64,000 nucleotides of DNA from Cyanoderma ruficeps (taxonomy: Eukaryota > Chordata > Aves > Passeriformes > Timaliidae), in contig VZDJ01000623.1 in assembly GCA_008694505.1 (NCBI GenBank), positions 15,340,988 to 15,404,987 on the forward strand, in the 5' to 3' direction. Shown piece by piece: positions 27,501 through 41,171 of this stretch (position 1 is its first letter; every line of letters begins with the position of its first letter). The notes under the pieces were generated by a model. The model was not told the DNA's origin. It saw only the letters and a list, made by a program, of their open reading frames with translations, and did not search any database. The position numbers and the translations under genes were made by a program.

Positions 27501-30500
27501 TCTGAGCTTCACTGGCACTGGCAAAGCAAAACATGACTGAGACAACTGAAGTTTTCCAGAGAGGAATTACTTCTGGGAGCTTATTTTTCACCCTCAGGCC
27601 TCCCACATTTGCTAGGATGAAGAACTGGGAAGGTTTTTGGTCCAGTGTAAAGATGTACTTGAGATAAACAAATGTAGCCTCTATAGCTGTTTTTTCTTAA
27701 ATAAATAATGTGAAGACTTTTGCCAGCTGTCTGTACATTCAAGTGGAAGTGGCACATAATTTACTTAGAGCAAAAGTGGTTGAGTCTTGAACTTTATGAT
27801 TCACCTGAGCAACATTGGCAAGTCTTGCTATTTCCTCATGGTATTAGGTTTTTTTATTTCCCAGAAACCTAGACTTCTGAGTCAATGCATAAATAAAACA
27901 ATTTTCCAGCTTTCCTTGTTATACACAAATATTTGGAAAAATACAAATGTGGCAGCCCAAAAGGCTTCAAACCCAGAAGACAAAGAAAGAATGTATCATT
28001 TCATAAAAGGCATAAGGAATATTAAGCCATTGCATTATTCCTGGAACCTAACACTTAGTTTCTGAGGACCTGCTGCCAGCAAAACTGTCTGTGTAAAAGC
28101 AAAATCCCATCCAGATTAATCCCATTGCCTGCTCTCCCCAGTCCTCTCTGCAGTTTTAGGTCTCTGTCATTTGCTGGCCCAACTGAATTCTCCATTTGAA
28201 TGAGCCCTCATGGAAACAGGTGCTGTTCCACAGTAGATTGTGACTGGGGACAAAGACTCAGAAAAGACCTTGATTCATTTTACTTCACTAAGGTTTCCTT
28301 TGTAATTAACCAGTAAAATATTTACAGGAAAGGTCAGTACTAAGTACAACCAGATTTGTTCATTATTTTCTAAGCTCTGCTCCAAGCCCATCAAAGCTTC
28401 TGATCTCCTTCCATGAGTTTTGAATAAGACCCTTTAAAGAATCACATTCATAAATATCCTTCCATTAAAATAGAAAATCTTTAATATTTACCAAACAGAT
28501 TTTTAAAATTAATTCTTGTTTTTGGTTAATAAACCAATAATTTCTAAATCTCTCCAAAGAGAGATATAATAAAGAATTAGTTCCATTCTATTTCAGGAAA
28601 AAATGAAAAATATAAGAACAAGCACTAAAGAATTAAATATATGGCTAAAACTTCTGTCAATAAAGCAACCAAATCTGTATCAAAATAACATATGAATCCA
28701 TATATTGGGATAATTAATTTTGCCTAGAATTTCTTTGAGATTTATTTTTAGGAGGTAAATTCCTTTAAAAATAGTTATTTAGCTCAATTCATCAAAAAAA
28801 TTCACTTTAGTATCACTCATGAAAAGGGATGATAAGGGTTCAGACAAAATAAGATCACTTATAACAAATTTCCCCTGAAGCCTAAAGTGTGCCATATTGG
28901 ATATTTTCTATCTGCTGCTTTCCAGATCTTGGCTCAACCACTAACTACACTCCTGTTGGTTATCACATGACTGTGGATTAATATTAAACAGACATTGGGT
29001 ATAAATATTAAAACATAATCATGGGTATTTGTGTATAAAATATACATATATTCAAATCATAGGAGTCTTGCATTTTCAATTGCAGAAGTATTTGAGAAGT
29101 ATGTAATTGAAGAGTCCACTGAAATTCATTTCAAATGGCACAACAAACTAAGTCCCCAGAACATCTGCTGGAACATACGGCACAACAGGATGTTCAGTAT
29201 TATGCCACAATAGTACACCTTGGGTGCAGCACGAGGCATGAAGCCAAAAGGCACATTTAGAGGAAAAAAAAATCTGGACAGAAACAAACTAAATACCTGG
29301 AATTTTATTCAATACATATATAATAGTAGTTTCCTGCTTAGTTTATCCTCTACATAAAATTAACAAGCCTCATCACTGAGTATTTCAAGAAATCCAGTGT
29401 CTGGTAGGAAGATTGCTTTCTTAATGGAAATACTTCCATGTATATTTAACAGTGCAACTAAAAGTTCTAACCTGTAACAAAGTATTTTTAAACATGCAAC
29501 CAAAGTGCCTAATATCCATAGTTTTTAAATCTTTTAAATCTCCTGGAAATCAAAGCAAACCTTTATCTGTGACTCAAAGTTAGACTGAGGCATCACAGGA
29601 AGGCATGAACAATGGAGAGATCAATTGCAGAGTGGAAGGGCTTCTTTCTACCTTGACTCTGTAGCACCAGGATGCTGTGGAAGGACTGTGTGTATAAAAG
29701 GGGGTGGAAAACTGCACATCAGACATCTCTCTTAGCAAATTATGACATTTCCCATGGAGTGAGAACAATATAATTAAGCTCCTAGTCAAAAATAGGAGAA
29801 AATATTTTGTCATCATTCTAGCAGACTTTATCTTTCCTATGTTTTTACCTAAAGGTTTGTTTTGCATCCTAATTCTGCAATTTATAAAAAAATGCTCACT
29901 CAAAACAATAATTCAAGATTATAACCTCTTGAGAAGTCTCAGGAATCACAGTTGTCTTTTCTCTGTATCTCTCAAAGAGACACAATATAATTGGCAAAAT
30001 TCTTCGAAAATCTGTGATTTCTCCAATGTTTTGTAAAAATAGAAACACGTGTGGTAATTAGACATGAGAAGGGGGATGCAGAAATCTTCTGAGCAATTGA
30101 AGACAATTTGGGAAACACCAAATTACTCTGTTTAAGATTATATTCTTAATGCCAACTTCCAGACTGATTGCATTACATTTAATTAGTGACTCTTCCCACA
30201 CCTACTTATTACCTGACTGGTGTCTGCCACCTGGTCAGCAGGTTGGTACCTCTGTTGACCTATCTGGGGAACTAATGCAGTGACAGAGCAGTCACTACCA
30301 GCTCCTGGATCTTGTGTTACAATGTCAGAGGCTGCCAGAGGGAAGAAGGGAATAATAAATTGCTATCTGTGTTGACTGATTATAAGACACACATGGGGTA
30401 ACAGGGAAACAAGGGAGATTCATGATTATCATTAGATAATTATTCAGATAAGGACACGGAGTCTTGAAGTCTCAATCTTGTTACGCCAGGAGTCTCACTA

Positions 30501-30657
30501 ATAATGTCTGCATAGAAGAGACACTGAACTACTATTTCATTGAACCTGGTTTTCTGCAGTGGGTAGGTCTGATGTGAGAAAGAGAGTCTGACTCTGAGTC
30601 TCTGCTCCAGAAAGGAATTTTGTGTTAGCAATGCATTGCATTTGTGAGCATGAGTCG

Positions 30658-30677
30658 GCGTGTGCACGTGTGTGTGT
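30658..30677. repeat. 20-bp alternating purine/pyrimidine tract with CG steps
   Basis: Every base from 30658 to 30677 alternates purine and pyrimidine (GCGTGTGCACGTGTGTGTGT). It includes GCGTG, GCAC and ACGT steps, so two CpGs survive in an otherwise CpG-poor window. Such alternation is the classic condition for left-handed Z-DNA. Confidence 0.9.
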
Positions 30678-32604
30678 TAAGATGAAGAGGGTTGAACTTG
30701 ATGAGAAAGTGGGTGAATTGATGAAGAGAAACATAATAATAAAATACATATGATGACCATTAAACATCTACTAAAATAAACTAACTCGAGGTAAAATATC
30801 TGGAGTCTGTTTTCACATTCAAATTAACTGAGGATGAGGACTGCCCTTAATGTGTGCATTGCCATGAATAGCTTCCTGAGGACAGTCTGAACCAAGAAAT
30901 CATTAGAGGCACTCAGAGCACAAACACGCTGAATAACTAAGCAAGCATCTCCAGTATTTTGAATAAAAGCTATTTAAAATAAGAGGCTAAGTAAAATTAC
31001 GGAAAAGGCGAATGACTGATCCAGCAAAATGTTTTCATGATTCATTTGTAATTTCATCCTTCTTTGCCAAAACCTAGAAACCTATACCATTAGAAAGGTA
31101 CGTGTTTCCAGCTCCAATAAAAAGTGTTCTGGACTATGCACAGTGAATGAAGCAGCTAAAGCCCTGAAAGTCCCATTTTAACCAGTCATCAGGGATTAAT
31201 AGGTGGGGGGAGAGAAAATGTGTTAGGATATATCTTTCCCTTTCCTGGTTACATTCACATCTCCTTGTTCTCAGCAACATTCCAGAGCCATTCAGTCCTT
31301 GCCATCATTGGGATCAATGCAACAGTGCAGCACAAAATACATGACATTTAGAAGGCACTCAACTGCTAAAGTAAAAACAGAGATTACAAGATGTCAAGGC
31401 TAAACAACTGAGCTACCTATTTTAACATGAATGAAAAAGTTCTGTAAATAAACTTTTCTGTTCTGTCTTCCACCTTTTATAGATTAAAACTGTTTTCTAC
31501 TGCAAAAAGAAACATTTCCTTGGGGAAAAAAAAAGTATACTGAACCAATATTGATGAAAGAAAGAAGATATGATATATGGAGGAAAATGTTTCAAAACAA
31601 AAAAAAAATTCCTTGCTCTTGTGTTTTCCCTTCAGCACAATTGGGTCAGACAGCCCTTCCTGTTACAGGAACATGTGTAAATATAGGTTTGAAAGTGGTC
31701 AGTACAAGGGATTTGGTCACAGTACAATCATCAAGCCATCTTGTTCTCAGTTTTCTGCCAAAAAAAGGATGCCAGACAGCCACAACTCTCTTTGCTGCCA
31801 TGGTGGAAGAATGTGCACTCACATTTACTTTTTAAAATGTTTCTTGTTTGCAATAATGAATAATCTGAGGACCTGTAAATAAGCAGTGGCTGGGTGTTTC
31901 CATCAAACTTGACAGATGTCTTTGATAAAGTGAAGTTTATTTTGCCCTCCTTAACATACAACAAACACAGGCTGTAACTTCAAGATAAATCTGGGATTAA
32001 ATACTATGATTGTGGGTGGCAGCATAAAGCTCCTAAGAAAGCAAGTGGTATAAATGTCTCAAAGATCACCAGATTCCCTGGGAAAAATTAGCTTGAATTT
32101 AAAGTTCTAAAACCACTTGGTCTTGACTCAACTCACCAATGTTTTCCAGATGCAAACTACTTAGGCTCTAAATGAATATGTGGTCCCTAAAAAATTAGTT
32201 GTATGCATCTTTCATGCTCAGCTGCAGTTTAGGTCTCTACAGAGGTTCCTCCAAAGAAAGCTTGGCACAGCTATACTCAGATCCTGATTTCAGCTGAAAA
32301 CCAGGAAAAACTGTTAATCTGGCTACAGAAACTTTCACCACATGTTTATCTACAGATAACTGTAGATAGACATGTGATATCAGGTCTAGCCCCTTGCTCT
32401 TGTTTTCATCATGGTCAGTGAAAAATTATGCCAAGTCACATTTTCAGCCACAGTAGCAAGATGATGTGTCCAAGGTCAAATCAAGTGGATGGTGTAAAAA
32501 TCAGACAGGAATTACAGAGAGTTGGGTCAAATGCCAGATCAGGTTACTTATCTTAAGAAGTGGACATGCACAAGCAAAGGCACACTTTTACCCTCCCGTT
32601 GAAA

Positions 32605-32655
32605 TGTCTTGGCCTACATTTCCTGAGATGCAAAACAGAGATAACCTCTGCTATG
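32605..32655 (+). mobile_element. Possible MIR-like SINE scrap
   Basis: 'TTGGCCTACATTTCCTGAGATG' followed by 'CAAAACAGAGATAACCTCTG' resembles the middle of a MIR SINE (the CCTCAGTTTCCTCATCTGTAAAA...GGATAA segment). Upstream and downstream MIR blocks are not recognisable, so chance similarity is possible. Confidence 0.25.
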
Positions 32656-32775
32656 TCCCTGGCAGGCCTGGCTGCAGAGTTTTGCCTGGTCGAGACTTTG
32701 AAAGAAGCCATAGAAAGTAACATACCTTTGTTATCCAAATGCAGCCAACTACCCAAAAGAAGCTTAAAACCAAAT

Positions 32776-32804
32776 ACACACAAACACACACACGTGTGCA
32801 CACA
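32776..32804. repeat. CA/TG-rich tract with 21-bp alternating purine/pyrimidine core
   Basis: An interrupted CA repeat that flips to GTGTG in the middle. Bases 32784-32804 alternate purine and pyrimidine without a break, centred on an ACGTGTGCA segment. Confidence 0.9.
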
Positions 32805-35800
32805 AAGTCACCAACAATTTGTTCTATTCAAAGTTTAAAATTGTAAGCAAATCCCAAAGCATTTTGATTCAACCAAGCACATGAACAAGCACCAAATCAC
32901 TGATCCAGTGTCTCTCTCTCCCTTGGCAGGAAGAACAGCTGGAAAACCTGCACTCTGTTTCAGCTTGTTCCAGTTCATCCTATTTATCAAGACTTCTGTG
33001 TCTGCAGAGTGAGACTTCAGCCTGACCCTTTTCATTTCCCTGCAAGTTTTCAGCAGCTACAGATAAAGCACTGTATGATCTCTAGTGTGCCTTTCCCAAA
33101 CCCATTTATTTCTCATCTGTCTGAAGTGTAGAAATTCCACCGTGCTACTCCAAAGGGAATGGGCCTGGCTGAACTGCAGTTTACAAGAAGCTCATGTGCT
33201 TCTCACTGAAGGATCTGCTGAAGTTTTCATTAAAAATGAAAGTTTTGTGAAAATACTCCTTTTATTCAAGCCACTCAGTAAAAGTCACTAACTTTCTTAA
33301 TCTTGGAAAACAAGGCAGTTTTTCTTCAATCTCTAAGCTTCTTGTTAAATGTTAAGACTGTGATTACATTTCCACCCTGTGAACGACTCAATTACTCCAT
33401 GTAAGAAACTCCTCTTTTCTTGCAGTTGTTTTCTTGTCGTTTTAACTGACATTTAACATTTAACTGAATGTCTTTTCACCAGGTGGGCTTTTCTTAAATT
33501 CTTTTTGTATGAATCGTATTCTAATACACTGTCTGTCTAAGATGTTGGATATTGTAGTATAATTGTGAAATTCTCTTTGCTGAAGAGAAGCTAAGCAGAG
33601 TCCTATGCATCCTATGTGTCCTGTGCATTGACCAGATCTCAGACTTCAGAGAATTTTGTCATGGCTTTTTTTTTTAATTTGTTCAGTAACAACAATCTGA
33701 CAAAGCAAACTTGCTTTGAGAGAGATATGATGATCACTGAAGTAATCATTACAAAAGCTTACAAAAATTCAAACTACCCAGTCTGACCACTTACACCTGT
33801 GGCTGAACACACCAAGTGATGTCTTCAAATAGGCAGTAATGCAAGATTCATTCTTACATTTATTAACAAATTTTCAGAAAAGGCCAAACAGGCACAGATT
33901 AGAAACCAAACTGTGAATCAGTAGGTGCCAGACCTAAACTGTCTGTAGCATTTAAACAAAACTATTCCTAATAAAAAGCCCAAATTTATAAATTGACCCT
34001 GTACTTCTAAGACAAGATGGGTCCCGCTCCTTGCAGGCTGCCCTCTGGTAAAGGGTCAGGCAACAGTGTTTGGCACAGTGGGTGTCTTTTCTTTCTCTTG
34101 CTGTTGACAATAACAGTCCTTGATGTTCACAGGAGGCAGGTGTCAGAAGTCCTCTCTGTTTCCCTGGGCTTACCACTTCAAACGTGGTTTGATGAGACAA
34201 TTAATGTCTCAGTCACAAGGTCCAATATAATTACGAGAATTTCATCTTTAGAACAAATAATGTGACTTTCTGTGTTTAGGCACCCCAAGGGTAGTATGCA
34301 GACTACATTTGAGTGTTGCCATCAAGAAGACAGGGTGCCCTCTGCCTGCCAGATTTAATTCTGCTTAATGACTGCTTCAAACATTAAAACAGCACAAAAT
34401 AATGCAGCATTTCTTTTAAAAAACAATTAACTTCCTGATTATAGTACTATGAACAGGGGTTTGGATTTGTCTTAACTAAGTGGGAGAGTGGATCACTATC
34501 AGCTCCACTCATGGCTGGTAAAAGAAATGAGCATTTCTAGAACATATTTAGCATGATGTTTAGGCATACAAAGTGTCTGCTTCCCTACGCTACTTACAGT
34601 AAAAGATTTTAGATCACTAATTCAAAGACAAATGTCCATACTACTAAAAAAAGGCAAAACAAAGTGAGATAAAATCCTGGAGCCTACTTTAACATGTGTG
34701 TTAAGCACGGATGTCTTCAACTTTTGTTCCTCCTCAGATGCTCAGCTTTACCCCCACCTCAGCTGGTCCTGGGGCTCTCTTTGTACATACACTTGAGACC
34801 TTTGTAATCTTCCTTTGCCTTTAATAATTTATCCCATTTGATTTTAGGATCAGCACTTAATCTAGGCATGCATGTGTTACCTTAGCATCATCCCCTTCTT
34901 TGCACCCTGGGCATCGAGGTATGAAGTACAAGTAGCTGAAGTCAGAGATTTTTTGAATTTTCAATCATAATCCTAGCCCATAATTAACACTTTCCTTTCT
35001 GGTCTTAGTGGCTTCTTTTGTTATGCCAAAATTTATGACATTTTCATGGCTGCTGCAATACTTGAAAATGGTGGATCATTGAAGCATCAACTGTACATCC
35101 CTCTCATTACATCTGTTAGTTCCAAACAACTGACAATTTTTCATAAAGGATACGTAAGACATGTTAATAATATAATTGACAGATTTGGCCTTTAAGAAGC
35201 TTTTCCTGGACTCCTCTCCTCAACTCCCACTTTTTTATCAGTTTTGTCATCACAGTTTCCTTCCTTACAATGGTTTTACAAACCAAATTTAAAAAATAGA
35301 GCAGAAGCTAAAGCCGAGTGTTCTCCCCTATTCAATGACTGTTCACAGTTCACAACTGCTCTTCAAAAGGCCCTCCCACATCCCTTATGCCTGAGTTTGG
35401 TATTAAGCCACCCACTAAAGCAGGCTGGGATGTTGAAGGCAAACCACACCAGCTTGTTCCATACACACAGCAGTCAGAGACAAACAAGCACTACTTGGCA
35501 CCATTCTTTGCAGGCCTGCTAAGAAAGGTGGAGTAGGAGGACACAGGGCCAAACCCACCACACCTCTGCTCATTTGTTCCCAAGGTAAAGGCCATTCTCG
35601 AATATCACACTACATGTGCACTTTGTAGAACTTCACAGTCCTCCTTTTCCCCCAGTCTTACTTCCATTTGCATCATGCAAACACTAGCTGTGACATTTTG
35701 CAGCCTCCCTACTGCAGACCACGGACCTCTGGGCCCCCAACTTGTCCCTTCCTCATCTGCTTCTTCCTTACCTTCTAAAATTCTTGCCTGACTCCCACCA

Positions 35801-36589
35801 TGAGAAATCAGTGTTTTATAGCTATAAATAAAATTTCTTTTCAAGGGCAATTAATAGCATTTATTTTTAAAAAGGGAGGGAGTCTGAATCTGTAGCCAGA
35901 TTTACACCCAGACTTCAGAGCTCCTAGGCTTTTTCATTCCTTTGCCACAGCTTGTAAGTTGGGAATAGATGTAGGAGGCATATCAAAAGGGCATTAAGTG
36001 AAAGTGTGTTGCATATTTTCCCACCTGCCTACATATACTTGCATCACAAAAGAACGATTTGACAGGATGGGCAAAAGATAAATCATCGATACTGGTGATT
36101 CTTTCTACTGACTTTAATGATTTTGATATGTCTGTAAGCTGTAAGTGATTATTCATTTCGTAGCTGCACATGAAATCCAACAGATCTCCAGGATGCTAAT
36201 TAAGCAAAGTGAAGTCTATTCATATAATCATATACATTAGAGATCAATATGACAGGTTGCCTTCCCCATGTCTAGTAAGTACTTCAGAATAAAACAAAAC
36301 AGCTATTTGTAAACGAAATATATACAACGAGAAATTTAGCACTGTCAATTAGCTTTCAAATGCAGTAGAAATCACTCTACAACACTGATATTTGTTCATG
36401 GCAGTATGAGGCTGCAAGTAACCCAATAAAAAGGAACATGATTTCTTTGCACTGTATGTGCATTGGAGAAGCACAGCGAAATTTATATTAGCATATCACA
36501 AATGTGAAACTGGGACACAGGCTCAATGCTAAATTAGAACAGCAGCTGGTATCCTGTTAGCAAGTAAAGTGTGTTTGCTTGGGGGAAAG

Positions 36590-36600
36590 AAAAAAAAAAA
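36590..36600. repeat. A11 homopolymer
   Basis: A run of 11 A bases after GGGGGAAAG. No LINE body or target-site duplication beside it, so it is a plain homopolymer. Confidence 0.85.
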
Positions 36601-39600
36601 GAGACCAATGCAAAACCAAGCCATGCAAACGCACAGAGAAAAATCAGTCAGAAAAGGATCTGTGAACCACACTGCACATTTCAGCTTGCCTCTGTACTGT
36701 GTGACACGCCATTTCAACAACAACAAAAAATATTTTAGGGGGGTCAGATCACATTCCATCATCTGAATTAAGAAGAAAGTATTTTCCCTTTCAGATAACC
36801 TGAAAATTATCAAAATTTAGAGTCTGACAGGTTTGGCCATGTTTTTCATTCTATTTTCTTTCCTGCATCATGCAGATCAATGAAGTATGAAGAAAAATTT
36901 CATGTTCTCTGTGTAACAATGGATAATGCAGTGAGCAGGCAGAACGCACAAAATACTTTCAGTTATATTTCACATGAAATTTTTCACTATTTATTTATTC
37001 AAAAATAGCCTTTTAACAATGAGCCAGAGAACCAACTTTTAAAGCCATGCTTTCTTCTTTGACTTCTTCTCACACCATCCAGTTTGGACAATGTGCATTG
37101 GCCACTTGAACTCCCATTCCAGACAGGGACAGATGAAAATGCTCTTTCAGACCAGATGTCTGAGGCCACTTACACAGTTACTGAACAAGTCCTATTATGT
37201 CTCCTCTTTTCAGCTTTTTCCCCTCTATTGCCATGAGTCTTCTGATATTTAATGTTTTTTTTTGGGGAAAGCAAAGGCCTGTAGAGCTGTAGACACAGTG
37301 AAAGATATCTAACTTTAGCCCAGTGAAGCCCCAAGAATAACTGCTGGAGTTGGCAACCAAAGTAATGAGTACTTAAGATATCTATTGTCTAGCAGTCTAA
37401 TTTGCTTTGCCTAAACTTCAATATTTTGTAAAATATTCTGAGTTTAATTATTTTAGGAAGAATCCAAAATAATCTGAGATCCTTCAGGATACATGAGCAG
37501 ACAATTTTAATTTAAATTTTAGATTTAACTTGCACAGGCAAAGCAGCTCCAAAATTGGAAGGAAATAGAGGAATGAGTACACAATCTTTACATGCTCAGT
37601 GACAAGGATCATAAAACTGTTCTCACATTCCTGGTACTGGATGGAAATGCAGCATTTACTCTCTTAACCCTTCCTTGCAGCACTGTTTGCCCTGTGGATA
37701 AATACCCACTTTAAAGGCTCTTGTTACACTGTTGTAGTTGTATTGCACAAAAAGCAAACCTAGAAATCAGGTTCTAACTAAATCTGACTCCTGTGCAGTG
37801 TTTCAGCAGCTCCCAGTGACTATTGAGCAGCAGATGCCTTAGCCAGAGGGATGGCTCCTCCTAGCACGGTGCCACAAAACACCCCTCACGCGGCATGGGA
37901 GGGTGACATTTTCCCATGTGAAGGACTGTAACCCTCTCCTACTTCCATGTAAGAGCAAGATGGGCTGGATTGGCTGGAATGGCATCTTTGATGGCCATAT
38001 TCAGAGTGCTCACTTGGATGTTGTTGGGGCATCTAAGACCAAGAGACCTGTTTTAAAGGCCATGAAATGTGGCTTCTTGCCCACTTGGTAAGCAGAAGCT
38101 GGGAGGCAGGGATGACATTCGAGATAAGTTTCTAAAGGAGAAGCTCTCAGAGGCAATTACATGCCTCCACTGACTCCAGTGACCTGCATAGCCAATGTCC
38201 TCAAGCACGCTATTAAATATAAGGGTTACATCCCACACTGCCCCCCATCCCTGCCTGAATACAGACCAGACTGGATTTGCTTCTCTGGATTTGCTGTGCA
38301 GAGCCAAACTGGTGTGTTGCTTTTATAAAAACTTAAGCTATGGAAACTTAATAGCACTCTGATTCGGTGATTTAATAACATGATGTTTTTAGTGCATCTG
38401 TTCTAGGTTTGTAGAAGACTTTAAAATATTGTTGCACATTGATAGGCTATGGTAGTGAAGCCAAAACACCTGTATAAAACCTTTGGTCTCAGCAGCCTCC
38501 TTAAAATTACAATGATTAAGCAATACCAGAATAGTGGGAATTTTCAATGTCATAAAGACCAAAAATTTATCATACTTTATAACAGTTGAAAGTATATCAA
38601 ATTTCCATCATCCTTTCCTAATTTTTGCAGGTGAACACAACTTTCACCCTGTCAATAATAACTAAATTACATGAAAAAAGAATGTATTGACTACAACTAC
38701 CAACACATATTTAAATGCTTTTCATATGTAGTTTACTACTGCCATTCTGGAATATGCTACAATTCCATGTAAAATGCATGGAGAATGGCTGGTTCATTTA
38801 CCATAGAACAATCGTGGCAGTATACCCTTCTAAGTACTTAGCTTCCTTTTCTCCAGAGATAATTTGGCTGATGAGATTTTAAAATGTCAAACTGAAGGGT
38901 TCCTGTCTAGTTTGAAAGTCAGGAAGGGTGACTGCAGGTAAAGACTTTGAGACAGAGGTGAGAACATTTAAAATAACAGTAGGACATCAAATCTCATCTC
39001 AGAGAACAAACTGATCTACAAATAAGAATGAAGAAGAGTGATCTGCATGACTGACACATTGTGTTAGCTCAAGAAGAAAAATTTGGCATGCTTACTGCAT
39101 GATTGAAGGTCAATGTGCCTGAAAAATGATAAAAAGATTCTGGACTCAGGAAAAAAGAGATATTAAGGCCAAGGATGTGTAACTAGCCCAGGTAACAATA
39201 AAGTATCTTTAGAATTAATGGTCTGTTCAGAGTGCCATCCTATAATGCCTACAGTCCATTTAGAAGAAATGTTTGGGCGAAAATCCTCAGTGACGCACAA
39301 CAGGCTATTATGAAACAGCATTTGCCTGAATATGTTTGCCTTAAAGTGCCTCTGATTGTTGTTGCAGTGACTTTATTAAATAAAATGCATTTCAAGTTAG
39401 TACTGAGAGTTTTGAAAGTAAAAATTGCTGCCAGGTACCCAATACTGCTTTTGCACAGCTCCTGCAGTTGCTACGTGAGCAAGCTGAGGCAAACTTAATT
39501 GTGGCAGTAGAACAGAACTAATTCAAGTACAAATAGCTAAGCAGGGGCATAGAAGGGTATATGAACCACTCTCAGAAGCATCAGATTTGGACAGATTTTG

Positions 39601-41159
39601 AAAGACCCACAGTGATCTGAGACATTGCTGTAGGAAAACTAACTAAAGCATTTCTGCTCCTACATACTTATCTTCATCCGTACAAGGACTTAATTCTAAC
39701 ATTAAAACTGCCCATAGCAAGAGATTTAATCAAATAAACAACTAGAGCACTTTGATGTGGAAGCTGGAGAGAGCCATCTAAAGAACAGCATTACTGCACC
39801 AAGGTGCTTCCTGCCATACAGCTCCCAATAATATTAACAGATAAACAATTTCTATACCTCCTCTAAGAGCCTTTTGATTTGCTTGATTTTCAGCTCTGGA
39901 GCTTACAACAGAGATCAGACCAAGCAGTTCAGGAATACATTAGCCTGTGCTTCATGAAGTAAAATGAGAAGTCCTAGAGCAAGGAACTGCCACTGGAGGT
40001 CAAGGTTGGATCCTAAACCAAATCAATCCTCTTTTTAAAGTGCTAGTTCTTCAGTATCTAAGTCCAGAATGATGTTTACTGCTGCGTGGGAGACACTGAA
40101 AATGTCATGTTGACCACTGGCTAGTAGAGGTTTGGAAGGAGCTGATATGCTCAAAAAAGTGGCTTTAGATTCTGAGACTGGCCATGAATTTCCTCCTCGG
40201 CGTGGCCAGGTAGCGCTGGCATGTGAGGTGTGGCAAATATGTGGGCAGCTGCACAGCACATTCTATTTCTGCAGCAGTCCAAATTAAAGATCCTAACATA
40301 TTTTCAACCCTCTTCAGCATTCAGTCTACCTCTTGAGTTAAAAGTCATGCAGAAGGTTAAGGAAAGGTTAAGTTACAGCACAATGTCCATGCTTTTCCAA
40401 TTAATTTAAGTACTAAATCTGTATTTTTGCTGCATTTTTATATCCTCTCTTTTCCAGCTCCTTGATAGCACTTAGGATCAGTACATAGCCTGGAATACAA
40501 AATAACTTGTCTTCTGTAACACTAAGTTTCCTATGAGCTTTACTATTTTAGTGCCATTTGGATTCATTCCCTCTGGCAATCCTTTCTTAAAGTAAATGGT
40601 CCAAACTGCTCTCCCTTTAATGTGCTACACTACAGAAATACAGAAATACACTGTAGACAGACTTCCAGATATTCAAAAGGATAATTTATCAATAAAACTT
40701 AAGCTCGCTTCAAGTAAATAAAAGAATGATCAGCATAACCTGCAACAGTGTTTATTTTCTATATTTTTACAGAAATTTGAAACTCACAGATAAGAAATAA
40801 CAGTGCTACTTTTCTTCCACTTTGCCCCTCAAAACACTCTTCATAGTTAGGATCCTGACAATTCTTGTTTTACATCTTCAAAGATGTCAGTTAAGAATGT
40901 GTAATGACAAGTGATACAAGTTCACTATATGCCCTATCTATACAATATTACTCCATTGATTTTAATTGCCTTAAGAATGTTCGTAACAATTAATAATACT
41001 ATGTTTCTGAAAGGCTGCAGAAAGCAGCAGCATTTAAAAACAATTGCTTGTACATCTATTTAATCTTGAAACAGAACTACATGTAATCATGCAAATAATT
41101 GAGGAAGGGATGGTTAGCATATTTTTATGTGTACACATGAAAGAGATACAGCTCCAGAG

Positions 41160-41171
41160 AAAAAAAAAAAA
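41160..41171. repeat. A12 homopolymer
   Basis: A run of 12 A bases followed by further A-rich sequence (ACACCAAAAAACATC). No retroposed body upstream was recognised. Confidence 0.85.

Noticed and set aside
39985..40020. GGAACTGCCACTGGAGGTCAAGGTTGGA, considered as a CR1 tail
   Set aside because: The match is short and out of CR1 order, with no flanking CR1 blocks.
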